From the NCBI GenBank assembly GCA_023055505.1, contig JALIRH010000003.1:35714842-35778841 (forward strand): a DNA stretch of 64,000 bases, written 5' to 3'. The translations under genes and the position numbers were made by a program. This document shows positions 1 through 13,262 of the stretch, piece by piece (within the stretch, counting starts at the first letter, position 1; every line of letters begins with the position of its first letter). The notes beneath the pieces were generated by a model that worked only from the letters and a program-made list of their open reading frames with translations, ran no database searches and was not told where the DNA came from. Source of the DNA: Callipepla californica brunnescens. Lineage: Eukaryota > Chordata > Aves > Galliformes > Odontophoridae.

Positions 1-3000
1 GCAAGCATACAGAAATTATGTCATCATTTATTTTTTGCTTCTATTTAGCTACTTTTTTAGAAGAAGAGCTAGGCAGCAAAATGTTGAAAGAACAAGCTGA
101 AATAGCAGTCACAACAACTCAGTGTGCAAAGAGCTCTACATAGCTTCTGAGAACCACGATGTCTTACTACTAAATGGTAAAACACTGATAAACAGAACAA
201 TGGAAATTCTTTCTTCAGCATGAGAAATGTGAAACAAAATCAGAAATCCTCAATTTTTGCCTATTTTTATTTTAGGAAAAATACAAAACTCTTCATGTAT
301 TTGTAAATAATTTTCAAGTCATAACTACATTCCCTGAAAAGATTTGCTGAATTGTTTTTAGTTTTTATTTTCTCTAATTTGATATGTTAGGGAAAAGTAA
401 AGAGTAGACCCTTGTATGTATTATAGTTGAGCATAAAGTATTAAGCTGCACAAGAGCTTTTTAAATATAACTGATGGAAGAGGTAGCACAAAGAGCAGTA
501 TGAGTCAGTCCTTACCTGGCAGAGATAGTTGGATAGAGAGAGGTGAACGCTGGTATGGTGTAGGATTGCCAGAATAGCTGCACATTGAATCCTGTGCATG
601 CTGCTGTGCAGCACGATGTAGCCAAACTCAGAAAAAGTATGGACAGGATAACTCCAGGACAAAATGGCAAAGTGTATCAGCCACAGATTCAGAAGCACTT
701 GATATTTGGAAGGTCGAGTCAAGAAAGCTGATGGATCTATTGTGAATAGCCTGTGTTAAGAAGCTGTGCATTTGAACTCATCTGGATCCCAGGTCAAAGT
801 CCCAGGGCAGCTGACCTTGATCTTCATCCCACCTATAGGGCAAAAGCCTGGCAAGTAGTGGTGGTCCTGGGCAACCTGATGCGCTGTTAAGATGTCCATG
901 AGGATTTTTGTCTCTATTATAAGACAAAATTCCTTAATATAATACCTGAACCTTGAGGTAACACTACCATGGGTGACTTCTCTCATCTGCAACAGTTCCA
1001 TTTCCTTTCTGTCTTCAGTATGGCAGATAAATGTAACCACTATTTATTGTTCTGTCTCTTTCACGGAGGAAATCATATTCATACAATATTCTATCTTACA
1101 CGTTGAACCACAAGTAAGAACCAGGCTGTATTGAAGTCAGAATACCGATAACTTCTGCAATCCTCAAGGTAAACTGGTATGATCTTACGTAGCTATTCTT
1201 TACAAAGATCAGCACAAAATTCGGGATAATTTCACCTTCAAAGCAAAGATTTTGTTACAGAGGATGTGTAAAACGTATGGAGAAATACACCAACTCTCTG
1301 AGACCCCTTTACTCTTCTAAATCTCATGGCTAACCAGTAGAGCCAAGGCAGAGTAGTCTTGTTCTTGTATCTGAGAGGAAGACCACACACACCACGATTC
1401 TAATTATGAAAAACTACAGTGATCGCAAGGCAGCAGGAGAGGCCACAGCATCATCAACCACACAGTCTCCCTGAAGAATATAAAACCCATTAGAGCAGTG
1501 GTGTGACTGTTGCTCCATGAATGCAAATGAAATGCAGCACTGTCGTTTGCTGCTGATTTGCATTGGGATGGGATGGGATGCCCATTGTCACAGCTCCCTG
1601 CAGATGCAGGATGGCTCTGCTCCATCACAGTGAAAACAGAAAGCAAATAGCCATGAGCTGAGATGGCAGAAAGTGAAGGCTGACACATAAGAAGGATTTT
1701 ACCCCTCTTCCTGTGCTTTTTCCCCTCATACTGGGAATTACTTAGGGGAACACTGTCATACTTCCTGCAGGCCTTCACAAGGCAAGAAAAGCATGTCCAT
1801 CAGATCACAGGAGGATACAGATGCTTGCTGCAAGGAGGCAGGGATCAGAAATCAGGTGCAAGCCTTACCCTTTACCCTGCTTGTTCCTCACAGAGTCCAG
1901 CTGCACTCAGGTTTTGGGCAACCAAAGCAAGGAGTTTGCAGAACTATGATGGTAACCAAAGACACATACCAGTGACGCTACTGAGTGCTATTAGGGACAA
2001 GAGCGAAGGGCTCTGAGATTACAGTGGCTGTAGTAGTGCTTCACTTCCAGGCAACAAAGAGAAGCTAGACTGTACAGCCATGTGTGAAGATGCAGGGGTC
2101 CTAATACACTGCATATCTGATGCAGAGCGGCTGTCAAACCACAGTAGCTCTGCAGTTGTGCCTGATTAAACAGGATTTATATGAGTGAGGTGAGTTTCAC
2201 TCAGATTTCAATTCCTCTGCACCTTCCACATCCTTCACCTTAATGCCACGCTGAAATTAGTCTGACGAGGGCTCCAACAGGGTGCTATTCAATGTCAGAG
2301 TGTATTAAGAAGAGTAATGAAGCAGAGAAGGCAATCGAGTTTCTGCTCTGAGCATGTGGCATGCTCTGTTGACACATCTAATCACAAAAGACCAAACTGT
2401 GTTCCGATATAACTCCAGGACATTATCTGAGTTATATTAAGAATCACATCTTTTACACACAACACACTGGGAATTATATCTTGCTCTAATTTGTTCCAGT
2501 GTAGACCGCAATGAAGGGAATCTGCTTCAGATCTCACTCAAAGAAGCACTGTGCCCCATGTATACACAGGGATGCAGGGTGACAGGGACCTTTTTCTTCT
2601 GCTCAGCTGTAGGAGTGCAAGGTGAGACTCTCCCTGACTCACATGTAGGGGTGAAAAAGGGGATATGGATAGGGCAGCAGACAGAGATGCAATAGAATTA
2701 GTTTGTAAATGGCTCTGCATCCCAGCTGCAAAGCACTTACTGTATCCTTTAGGCTTGGAGACCAAGGTAAGAGATGCACCGATGCATGGCACAGAACAGT
2801 AAACAGCATGCTCCTTTTTTTATGGATAGAGGAGATCAAAGCTTGAAAAAAGGCTTCTGTTTTAGGTATTACTCTGCATGCAAAGAATAATGCAGTAACA
2901 ATCTGGCTTGCAATGGGCAACTTAGTAAATATGCACAAAAAGCTATCACAACTTCTGCCTTCATAGACAGCAGCAGAGATGTAGATGTAGATAGAAATGG

Positions 3001-4706
3001 CTCTGGGAGAGTTAACTCCAGTTTCATTTAATGCCATATCATATTAGAAAAAGCTATTAGAAGTACACCTGTTGATGCATTGCAGCAATCTTGATGAAAA
3101 TGATCCTCTGACTGGGAGCTCACTGCTTGCTAAAAAGGAAGGTCCAAATGTTTGGAAATTATAAATTTTAGTGGAATTAGCACCGCAGATTACATGGCAC
3201 ATGACAGATATATAACTTACTTATGAATAATGAGTGGGAAATATAATTGATTACTTTCACATCAGCATCTTAATGATGAGAATTGTCCACAATTTAAGTT
3301 AAATATTTCAAGTGAGGATTTTAAGTGACTAGGATTTATTAAAAATAAACACTGTATTAAATACTGATTTATTATTTAAACAAGTGAAAATTATCAGTTA
3401 TCCAGTTTGTATAAACGATCAGATGTTAAAGCATAATAGATACGGTGGTTAAAAAAATGTAAGTACAAAATACAGTTATCTATAGAGTTGTGATTGCTAT
3501 TTAAAAGAGATCTAGACAGGAGGAATAGCCACTTCTTTCTCAACCCCAGCACAAACTCTTGTCCCCTTCTATCCCAGCTGCCCTATCCATTTTGCCACAG
3601 AGCTAACTCATCCTACAGTACAGACATTAAGCAAAGGGAATAAAACAGCCAACTTCTCCACTGGAGAGGACTAAAACATCCCAGTTAACAACTGCTAAGA
3701 TAATACACAGTGCAAATAAAGAAGCAGAGGGAAAACACCAGCTTAAAGCAAGACACCAGCTTCATGCAAACATCAGCACTGGGGCCTGCAGCACCAAGCA
3801 AAGAGCCTGCACCAGGCTCTAGAAGTCAGCAGAAAGATGAGCTGGAGAACCTCACAGAGCTGGTATTATCTTCAGGCCAACTTCAGAAAAGAACAGTTGG
3901 TAACACATGTGAATGAGCCTGGCACTTCTTAAAGCATGTTGTCCAAGGGGAGAAAAATACCCCAGTAGTGATGTAGGATTTGAGATGGGGAGTGAGTCCT
4001 AAGAGTGACATGAGAGACGTGTCACTCCTGAAAGGGGATTCTTTGATATATTTAAGATGATAGTAACAGCAATATAATGGCAGGACAAATAGTCTAGAGT
4101 AGGAGGAAACGAATACAAAAATTAGTTTAGGTCCAACAGAGTCAGCTTAAAGCAGGAAAGTGACTAGTAGAGCAGCTGCAAAAACAGACTGAAGAAGATG
4201 GTGAATGATACAGAAATAGGAGGAACGAAGAAGCACGCCTGTTGATTGTGTGGCTCACAAGAACATACAAGCATTAAAAGGCAAAGTTTTTCTATCCAAA
4301 ATCATAGATACCTATGGGGAATAAGGAGAGTGGAAACCACAGCTCTGCTCCTGCTCTTTACTTTTGCTGGTCTTAGATTCACTATAAGGTAAGAAGGAGA
4401 GTAGAAGGCACTGAGACATTTTTATCTACTAGATCTAATAGTCATTTTTCATTCAGACACCTCTGAGTTATCAAACTGTAATTAGCAGTGACTGATACTG
4501 AAGAAAGGCAGTCCCTGAAACACTGCGCTACAGTGACCCATCATAACATTCAGCTGCATCCTGGGGAAGCAGCACTGATGATAGAAAAAAGTGGTGAGGA
4601 ATATGCAAAAGCACAAATTACAGTCAGAACAGGAGGGGAGGGAATCCATGGTTGGTTTGGGGTTAGCAAAGGAGTGGAAAAGGAAGAAGCAGTCCAAAGT
4701 ACTGAC
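1..4706 (-). other. SMYD3 last-intron sequence (5' part), no supported gene
   Basis: This is the start of the intron after the 4707-4815 exon. I looked on the minus strand for the short terminal SMYD3 exon and found no convincing match. The interval is unique-looking, moderately AT-rich DNA without a repeat I recognise. Several open frames of 60-132 codons occur on both strands (for example 2639-3037 and 1404-1778, minus), but none resembles a known protein. A stretch at 516-750 has exon-like borders and is discussed as a finding. Confidence 0.75.
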
Positions 4707-4815
4707 CTGTTTCAAGGTCTCCAGTGCCTGAGGTAACATGCCTTGACTGTACTGTAGTTTGCCCACTCGCATCAGCTGCACAGCCCTCAGTGGATGGAAA
4801 TCAGGATAATACAGC
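4707..4815 (-). CDS. SMYD3: SMYD3 penultimate exon: C-terminal helical domain (about human exon 11)
   Basis: This 109-base exon completes the split Arg codon and encodes 36 further residues, YYPDFHPLRAVQLMRVGKL followed by QYSQGMLPQALETLKQ. Human SMYD3 about 360-395 reads FFPGSHPVRGVQVMKVGKL then QLHQGMFPQAMKNLRL. The exon holds one helical hairpin of the C-terminal TPR-like domain. The acceptor is very pyrimidine-rich and ends CCGCAG; the donor is GTCAGT after CAG. The incoming phase fits the 41436-41620 exon exactly, and the outgoing phase is 0. The human protein needs one more short exon (about 33 residues starting AFDIM). No homologue of it was recognised in 1-4706, so it probably lies beyond the left edge. 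Confidence 0.96.
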
Positions 4816-7496
4816 CTGCGGAGAAAAGGGAGGGAAATGCGTCACTGTGTCGGCTCTCACCTTCACAGTCACTGCCTCTGTGGAGAGCTATTAGGGTGGG
4901 ACTGCAAAGTCCTTGTGAATGTTAATAAGGTACTCAGAGAAAATTAGCTGCTCTACCAAGAAGCATGAAATACTGAGGGGAATTAGCAAATTATTACTCT
5001 CCATCTCAAAGGAATGCCTTTAACATTATCCTGTTAGAAAGCGTCGGGAGTGGGATTATTTCATTTGCTACCGTTGCACAATAGTATTTACTGTAGTTAG
5101 TGTTGCAAACGGAGGTTGTTCACAATCCTAGGTCCCTGAAGAGGTATAATTTTTTCAAGGAAGCTTCAGTAGGAAAACCTGCCCTGGATCCTCTAAGAGG
5201 AAGGTGAAGGACTGCACATGACACCAAGGCCATCATTTCTGAGGGTTTGCTTGCTGCTCCCTATTGCAGAAATAACTGGTAATGAGCATTCAAGGAAATA
5301 TTTTCATTTTGGCTTGTGAATATAGGCAAGGTGTTTGCTAGTGTGAGGAAAAACTCCTTTTCTCAGTTTCACAGAAACAAACGTTTTCCATCAGCCTCAC
5401 TGGAAATACTTCAGAACAACGTATGTTGAGATGAAAGCAGAACTATGTTCTCTTTTCCTAAGGACATAGATGAAGGGCATTGTCATCATTAATTCCCTTC
5501 AAGACACTCCTGAAATGTCATAATTCTAAAACAAAGATAAGTAAACATCAAGTAAAAAGCTTGCACACTCAAACCCCCTTCTTCTGCTTATTTCACACAA
5601 CTTCACTGAAGACACAGAAACACATGGGAAGCATGCCTGGAAGGATCTCAATACCCTGATCTATGAAGGCCTCTCCCGAGACAGCAGAAATCAGCTTCAT
5701 GTGAACAACCCATCCTGAATTCCCACATACACCACCTGTTCAGACCACAAAAACTACAAGTGCTCAGCTCTCTTGTGGGCTACAGCCCAAAAAGGCTGGA
5801 GGCTCAGGAGGCTAAAGAGATAAAAAATGGTAGTACATGTCTCAGCCCAAAATGATCACTTAAGAATTTCAGTGATCCAGATAAGACAGTAGAAATTTAT
5901 CAGAAGTGTTATTTTTAGATCTTTTTTTGTAATTAATGTATCAATTCACATGGTACTATATCTGCTACTAGTTAAAGAAAAAAAATGCAATGTCAGATAT
6001 TTTGCTGTGGATCAGTGAAGAGTAAATAGGATTTGTAGAGATAGCATGGCTCAAATAGGAATAGTGATGACATGCACAACTTTGTAAAACTTGCAAAACA
6101 GTGATACCTATATGGGTGCATACTTCTGCCCTCACCTGTGACTGTGGCAATGAATGGAATAAAAATTCCCTCTCCTCTTGGGCTACTGAAATACCGGGAT
6201 GCCTGGGGTAACTATCATGGCCACAGAAGCAGCAGCAAAGAGTTTTGCATGGATAACTTTTTGCAGTCCTCAGTAGACTGTGCTGCACCCTAACAACTCT
6301 GATTATTCTCTGTCTGGTCCTTCATGAGATCACACAGACAAATTTAGGCCGCGCTTCAGTTTGGCAATATATGGCTTGATGAACTTCACAGGGGCCCATC
6401 AGAGTGCAGAATCCATCTCTGCATGTGGACAGATCTCTCTTTATAGCTCACACATTCACTTGCAGTCAGTAAAGATTTACCATTGTGGTATGGGCAATAC
6501 CCAGAGAAAACAGGAGGCAATTTAACAATGTCAGGTACTCAGCCCAGACTACCAACCATAAACTAAAGCAAGTGAAAATTTAAGATGAGGACACAGGATG
6601 ACTAAGTGTGGAACAATGAGCCCTGAGTTCATAAATATTTACAAAGCTATTTTACTGCACTGATTTATGTTCTGATCTTATGCATGTATATAGTTACATT
6701 TGCAAGCCTTAAAATTGACATTTGAAACTACTATTTATTATCATATTCTGGAATAAATCTGTTAAACTATTGGATCACCTTTCATGAAAGCACAGCCATT
6801 GAGTGAGTTTATAAGAGAAATTTGGGCAGCTTGCAGCTCTTCTGGAAGACATTTAAGTGGGCAGAAAGCCATTGGCTTCTCCCAGGCATCCCCAGAATTC
6901 AATATTGTGTAAAGACAGCATGGCAGAAAGAGCTAAGAAGCAGTGTCAGGTACTTGAGAGCTAATCTGTTATCTTCATGTGTTGCTCTGAACAAAACAAA
7001 TGGATATATTTAATACTAAGGAAGACATTTACCAGCCAGGGAAACTAGTACCTAAAGACTGTCAACAAGAGAATAACACAACTATAGAGGAATACATGCT
7101 GCAAAACATGGTACAGCTTTGGAACAGTAGGATTTCAATCTGAAAAGGATTTTATGAGATTTACTAAGGCCTGAGGGACAGGAAGGGGAACGGTATCATA
7201 ATGAAAGACAAAACAGAGAAAGACAGTTCTGTGGAGTGATGTTTCCTACCCCTTGGCACTGGTCAATGCACAGCAATTCACTTGCAAAGAGAGATTAAAC
7301 AGACAACAATAGCTATCAAGTAAAGCTGCATTGTAAACAAGAGAACTGGAGGAGGCTCAGAGAGATCTTTAAATTTTAAATCGTAGACTTAATCTAAGAG
7401 AGCGCAACTTTGTCTCAGACTGGCTAACAGCACCATAGCCAGCCTGTCCCCTGCATATCAGCTTGGTGGCACCAATAAAGCAGCTTCTATTGCCTC

Positions 7497-7680
7497 CTCC
7501 AGGTTGTTATTGGAGGTGTTAGAATGAGTCTTGAACAGACCCATGCAGCACCAACTGGTACTGGCATCCAGTCAGCAACGTGTTGGCCATGACCCTCTGA
7601 CTTCCACCATCCAACCCATTTGTTACCCATCAAGCTGTCTGCTCATCTGCACCGTAATATCCTAACTTGGATGTCAACTC
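7497..7680 (-). repeat. CR1 LINE, decayed internal ORF2 fragment
   Basis: The plus strand shows a weak but ordered resemblance to the reverse of CR1 ORF2 in the region upstream of the 3' end. It includes CCAGGTTGTTATTGG, GTCTTGAACAGACCC, CACCAACTGGTACTGG, CCATCCAACCCATTTG and TTACCCATCAAGCTG in the expected order, with small deletions. Both ends are vague. It is an old copy, or one of a divergent CR1 subfamily. Confidence 0.6.
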
Positions 7681-8830
7681 CCTGACATATATCATTGTCA
7701 GTAACCTGGCCAGCTCTCTCAGTGCTTTTGCTGGAGACAGCTATCATTTTGTTTGGGTTACACTCTCTCAGAAAGTCCCCAGCTCAACTCTCTTTCTGGG
7801 TTGTGCCTGGAAGACTGCACAGGTAAGAGTGAGGCAAAGAAAGCACTGCCTATCTGACTGTTCAAAACCTCAAATGAAAGTTATTCCCTGGTCTCCAGGT
7901 AGATTATTTCAGTGTTTCACTGTTCCAGGAACCAGCAATTGCTTCATTTTGCTCACTTAATAGAAGAATATTAATTTTCAGAAGGCAAAGATAAGGCCAA
8001 TACATTGTAAAGCCAAAGTTGTTTCTAACATGCCATGAATTTGATAGTCCCTATTTGCAGTTCAGCCCTGACATTTGCCTTGATGAATTCTCCAGAGCAG
8101 TCGCTGCTCTTATACTTTAAAAAGAAAGAAAAAAAAAAAGTCTTCATTTTGTGTATCTATTTCAGCTCTGGATCCCTTCAAGTAAACACTTGCATTCTTT
8201 TATACACAACAATATAAAATAAACAAAAAAAACCAACAAAAACAAACTTGACAAATTTTAGTCACCTTCTATTTCTTAATACAGTGGTCCTTCTAATTTC
8301 ATTCAAATTATCTCCCATTAGAGCATAAATAATCAGAAATCTTGCGTTCTCTCGGGAGCTAAAGCCTACTATTAAAAAAAGGAATGAGCAAAATTACTGT
8401 CTTTTCTGATGCCTCATATTTTAAAATAGGCTCCTACCATTTCCTGTAAATCTGTCTGCAGGGTTAACATTTACACCTTTGTCTTCAGCCTGGCGTAATT
8501 AGAAGCAGGCAGGATTTATAAAACCTGAAATAAGGGTTTAAAATGGAAATGTTACAAGGCTCTTTAATATGGTGACACGTGAAAAGTGATGCCATACATG
8601 ACTGCAAATTGCTTTGTAGTACCTTTTAGTGCAAGTAAATATGACAGCATAAAAGACATAAAGCAGTTTTAGGAGCCACGGCAACAGAGAAGGAATTAAG
8701 AACAGGCTTCTGGGCTTCAGGAAAGGTGTGAGCCGAATGCAAAGAGGAAAGCATCAGCCTCCAGACAGAAACATACTAGCTACACTGGATGAAAATGTTC
8801 ACACAAATACAGCACTCAGTAAGTGTGACC

Positions 8831-8858
8831 TTCTTTTCTTTTTTTTTTCTTTTTTTGT
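8831..8858. repeat. T-rich low-complexity tract
   Basis: TTCTTTTC followed by T10, C, T7; low complexity with no wider repeat. Confidence 0.8.
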
Positions 8859-10310
8859 CTTATTCTTGATTTCAGATTGAATCAATATTTGAGTACATTT
8901 TTTAAAGCTGTTCACTTGTCTGCAGACTAAGAATTATTTTTATGGTGTTCAGCTATTTGCTTTTTTTCCTTATTTAGCAATGTGACACTGGTCATTTAAT
9001 TTACATGATAATTTTTCCACTCCTTGACTGGGATGATTTTATGGATGAATTTAATCACAAATTAATAATTATGCTAAAAAGTACAAAATATTTGATGTAT
9101 ACCAACATTTCCAGGAATGATCCAGTTGTTCTTATCAACAGTCAAAAAAATCATATTCCTCAGGAGTACACAACAGGTAAACTGACTGTGGCCATTTGGG
9201 AGCTCATAGATCTTAATACCAAAGGGACTGTGATACAGCTGCTCAGTCTGATATCAGAACTTCACCTATCCATTCCTACACCAAAACCAGAAATTTGAGG
9301 CTGAGATAGTCCTTAAAAAGTGCTCTATTTATAGAAAACATCCTTTCTATACATAATAAGTTCAATATTATAATAACCACCGGCTCTACACAAGAGTTTT
9401 GTCTGAAATAAAACAAGGTTATAGGGTTATTTCTGGAGGAAATGGGAAAATGCTATTAACACTGAAACAAATGACTTTGTTTTCCATGCCAAGTTTAGAA
9501 CTCAAATTGTAACTGTATAATTTCTAAGGGCAGTATACCTACACTAACTGATGTATAATCTTTAGAGTTCCCCCATGGAAGTCTTCCAAAAGATCACTGG
9601 CCTTGTTCTCACCTTAATCACATGTTTTTTCTTTGAATAAAAATGGTATTAAACAGACACTCCTTCTGGCTTCTCCCTCTCCCAACTACCTATTTATGGA
9701 TGACCTGGTATGATTAAATCATATCAGAACCTTACATCTTCCCTTATACCTTTCTGTAGCACCCATGTCAGTTTTTGAGCAGCAGATGAAACCTTTTACC
9801 TGTGGCAGAGTTGATACACTCCAGCTGCCCTGAATTTTTTTATTGTACATTTTATCTCCCCATCATAGTGCCTCACTGACACAATCAAAGCACCACTGAA
9901 CACTTGAATGCAGGCATGAGCTTTTTCTATCCCCCCCCGATATTACCTCCTGTCATTTGTGGGATCAATCCCTCAGCACTAGCATGAAGGATTTCCTGGA
10001 GGTAACCATCAGTGCACATCTCTAGCTAACAACAGAAATTCAGCCTTGCTCTTTGAGCCAGCCATAGTCATCTCTCAGTAGAGATATGTAGACACAGCAC
10101 CTCTGTTCAAACCTCCCTTGGAATTCTCTAGACTATAATACATCTTGACTGTATATTTTTACAGTCTAATTTACACGTGCTCTCTATTTGTATTATAGCT
10201 TTATCGACAAAATCCTCTATTGTTTTAAATATTAAAAGTTTATCCAAAGACCACAACTCATTTAAGTGCTCCATCCTACTGAAAAGCACAGAATGACAGT
10301 CCTTGGTCTG

Positions 10311-10444
10311 CACAGATGAGAAACTGAGGCACAGGTAAACGAAATGATTTCTCCAGCATCAAAGAAGAAAAGCCCCTGGAAAAGCCAAGAACAGAACCTG
10401 AATCTCAAGAACTGTGTGTAGGTTCAGGCAATATGGTCTTTCTT
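10311..10444 (+). repeat. MIR-type SINE remnant
   Basis: CAGATGAGAAACTGAGGCAC, then AGGTAAACGAAATGATTT, corresponds to the conserved MIR core. A later part, GCCAAGAACAGAACCTGAATC followed by a GTGT-rich stretch and ATGGTCTTTC, fits the MIR 3' portion. MIR elements are ancient tRNA-derived SINEs shared by amniotes. Divergence is high and the edges are approximate. Confidence 0.7.
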
Positions 10445-12280
10445 ACAGGGTCTGGTTCTCAGGTTCATGCTATCTTGTCCATCTGCTTCTGTCCAGCCAA
10501 ATAAAAGTAAATACAGTTTTGCAGTCTTAAAAGGCGTGTTGTATTTCACAAACAAAATGTAGAAACAGTAGCATCAGTTTAGAAATTTCTGTGACAGCCA
10601 ATTTCTTGTTATTTTTTTTTTATTCTGTTCTCACTCTAGACATGTCCCATTATCTCCGTGAAATAACTGCCTCTGAAAACAATTCAGGATTTAGATCTGT
10701 GAAATCACAGTTCTAAATCTTTTTTATCACATCTATGTTTTACACTCTTCTACTAGTATTTGTTTCAGTAATTTAACTGATGTGATCAAATAAGCAATCA
10801 CACTTCTTAATTGACTGAATTCACAAGAAAAGTTAGCTATCCAACTCAGAAATCATTTCTCTCTGGCTGCTGATCATTCTTCTGTATACCTTATTGTGAC
10901 AATTTATGCCACATCAGAATGGATTTTGTTCCAGATGTTAACTCTTTGAATGATAACTTTAATAAAATATCTCAATGTTTACTTTAATAAAATGATGAAG
11001 TGGCATAAACCACTCTTCGTTCTTGACTCTTCTTGGCTTTGGATCAAACTAGTCAATTTAAAATGCTGATGCAGACTGTTTGAGTGGTCCATGCCATGTA
11101 TTCTGTCTTATGGAGTTAGGAAATGTTAGGGTAAGAAACAGTGCTCAGTTTGGAACGGAAGAAGGAAAATACATCAGAGATTGTCCCTGTGTCTTGGCTG
11201 ATCTTCAGAGCATCTTGCAGCTCTCACTATTTTTGTCACGAGGTCACCATCTAAAGATGGTGGGATGAACTGTCACTGCAAAGAGGAATATGCTGCCTCA
11301 CAGGGACAACAGTTTAGTTCAAAGGACTTATATAAAAAAATGTAATTAGGAAGTGAAAGAGAGTATGTTTATAGAAAGTCAGAAAACTCAGGAAGTGTAA
11401 GAAAGACAGCAAAGGAAGAGGAGTGGAAGAACAGTTATCACTGACAACATGCATGGGAAGAGATGTAAAATATGGAAGGAAGTGTGTACTAGAGAAATAC
11501 TAATTTGTGACAAAGACCCTGATGTTCACATTCTTCTCCATGCAATTAATCTACCACAAATCACTGATGTTAAGAAAACTGGTCCACCTTCGGTATCTCA
11601 TATGACTACAGTACAGGTGCAAGACTGGATGCAGACACAAGCAATGCAAGTTTAGACTCCAGTGTTCTGAGAGAAGATCATGGATCTACACATTTGTGTG
11701 ACGTCTCCTTTTCAGCCACAAAATGAAAGATCAACTCAGGAAAGAATAAGAAGCATTACCAGAACTCCTGTGCTCTCTGCAGAAAACTCTAATTGATTTT
11801 CTATCTCCTTGTTACGATAGGAGTCCCTCCAGTATTAGTGTAACTCACATCTAATTGTAACTACAGTTAGTAAATCTCAGAGAGGTGGTGTGAGTGTGCA
11901 TGACTGCGTGTAGGTGCAAGCTGCACAACAAAGGATGCAGGTGGCAGTGTCACCACCATTAGTGCAAAACGCCTTTTCTCCACTCATCAGTATCTCAGAC
12001 CACCTCAGAAGTATGTTGTAGAAGCCCAATAATGTGAGTTGATCGCTGGTTTAAGAAACAGTATCCTTTTTTTCTTTTTTCTATCATACCTCCAGATAAT
12101 TCTGTAAAGAAACTATCAGGTGTGGCACAATGACTCTAGATGAAGGATTACAAACGCTAATGTCAGTCAGGATGGCTGCAACTTAGAGAGATGTTGTTCT
12201 CGTGACAGCTATGGTCAGGAAAGAATCACAGCAACCCTTGGCTGAGTTTCTGTCACTTTCCCCTTCTGAAGGTGAAATAA

Positions 12281-12306
12281 TTATTGTTTTTATTATTATT
12301 ATTTTT
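12281..12306. repeat. (TTA)n-like T-rich simple repeat
   Basis: TTATTG followed by T runs and three to four ATT units. Confidence 0.8.
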
Positions 12307-12460
12307 ACTCATAGATCAATGTTCTTGTAAGCATTTATACATACAGTTGTGGTTCTGAAATCTATATTATTTGAGGAAGACATTTTGGGGTTAAAATAGA
12401 TATTTCTACAAAAACATTAGCTCTATGAATGTTAATGGTCAAAAACATTCAAACCAAACT

Positions 12461-12506
12461 GAAAACTAAGATACGTTTAGGAAAACTAAGATTTGTTTAG
12501 GAAAAC
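12461..12506. repeat. Short tandem duplication, 20-base unit
   Basis: Two adjacent 20-base units, GAAAACTAAGATACGTTTAG and GAAAACTAAGATTTGTTTAG, differ at two positions and are followed by GAAAAC, the start of a third. Confidence 0.95.
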
Positions 12507-13200
12507 AGAAAGGTACTGTAAACATACACCACACCCCTACATCTTCAGTCTTATATGCAGTTCTGATCCTGTCCGTTCAAATGATTTCAACAACAAGGCA
12601 TTTATATATTTGGCTCAAATTTTCCCTCTTTAAGGTGAGAATACCCATCTACTCAATAGAGATTAAATTCAAAGGTGTTTGTGAAGATCTTTGAGATTTC
12701 AATAGGAAGCTACGCAGTTAAAATATCGACAGCTAAACAAGACCATCTGTCTGTACTGGAGAACACTAACCTTGAGTCACTCAGCTGACTTGAAAATTTC
12801 TTGCAAGACCCAAAAAGCATGCAAATTGCTCCAGAGTTTCTTAGAAAATAAAACAATCTGGAAGAAAGTGGAGGGAAAACAGCATTCTTTACAGAAAAAA
12901 AGAGACTGGCTATGAACTTTATGAACAGCAATCATGAGCAATAATCTATCCAAGGCTCTAAAGGGCTGCCCAAAATGCTCGTTGAATATAAAGAACAGAT
13001 TATTGCAAGTAATGCCACTATACCTCTTCATGGGTGGAAAAAGGTGTGCAGTCCTTCAAAAGACCAAGGCATGCTTGACCTCTCTATTTGTAATAGAAAG
13101 CAGCATATTCACTGGGCAAGTATTTTTCAAATAAAGTCATGTTTGCTTTACACTGTAATTAATGAGTACATTTGTACCTTAGCAGAACAGTCAAGGGGCA

Positions 13201-13262
13201 AAAAGAAAAAAAAAAATATTAAGAGAAGATTGCTTGAGGAGGAAAAAGAAAAAAAAGAAACA
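13201..13262. repeat. A-rich purine tract
   Basis: About 60 bases, mostly A with scattered G, including A11 and A8 runs separated by GAGGAGG-like pieces. Confidence 0.75.

Noticed and set aside
940..1015. Minus-strand QMREVTHG, similar to the IMRVTHG start of the last human SMYD3 exon
   Set aside because: The nearest AG acceptor gives the wrong phase for the preceding phase-0 donor, and the following residues (SVTSRFRYYIK) do not match the SMYD3 C-terminus. Probably chance.
2639..3037. 132-codon open frame, minus strand
   Set aside because: No motif or family resemblance; starts and ends in ordinary intronic sequence.
7440..7500. CCAATAAAGCAGC, considered as a retroviral LTR polyadenylation signal
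   Set aside because: No LTR ends, primer-binding site, polypurine tract or retroviral coding remnants nearby, and the adjacent sequence resembles CR1 in reverse.
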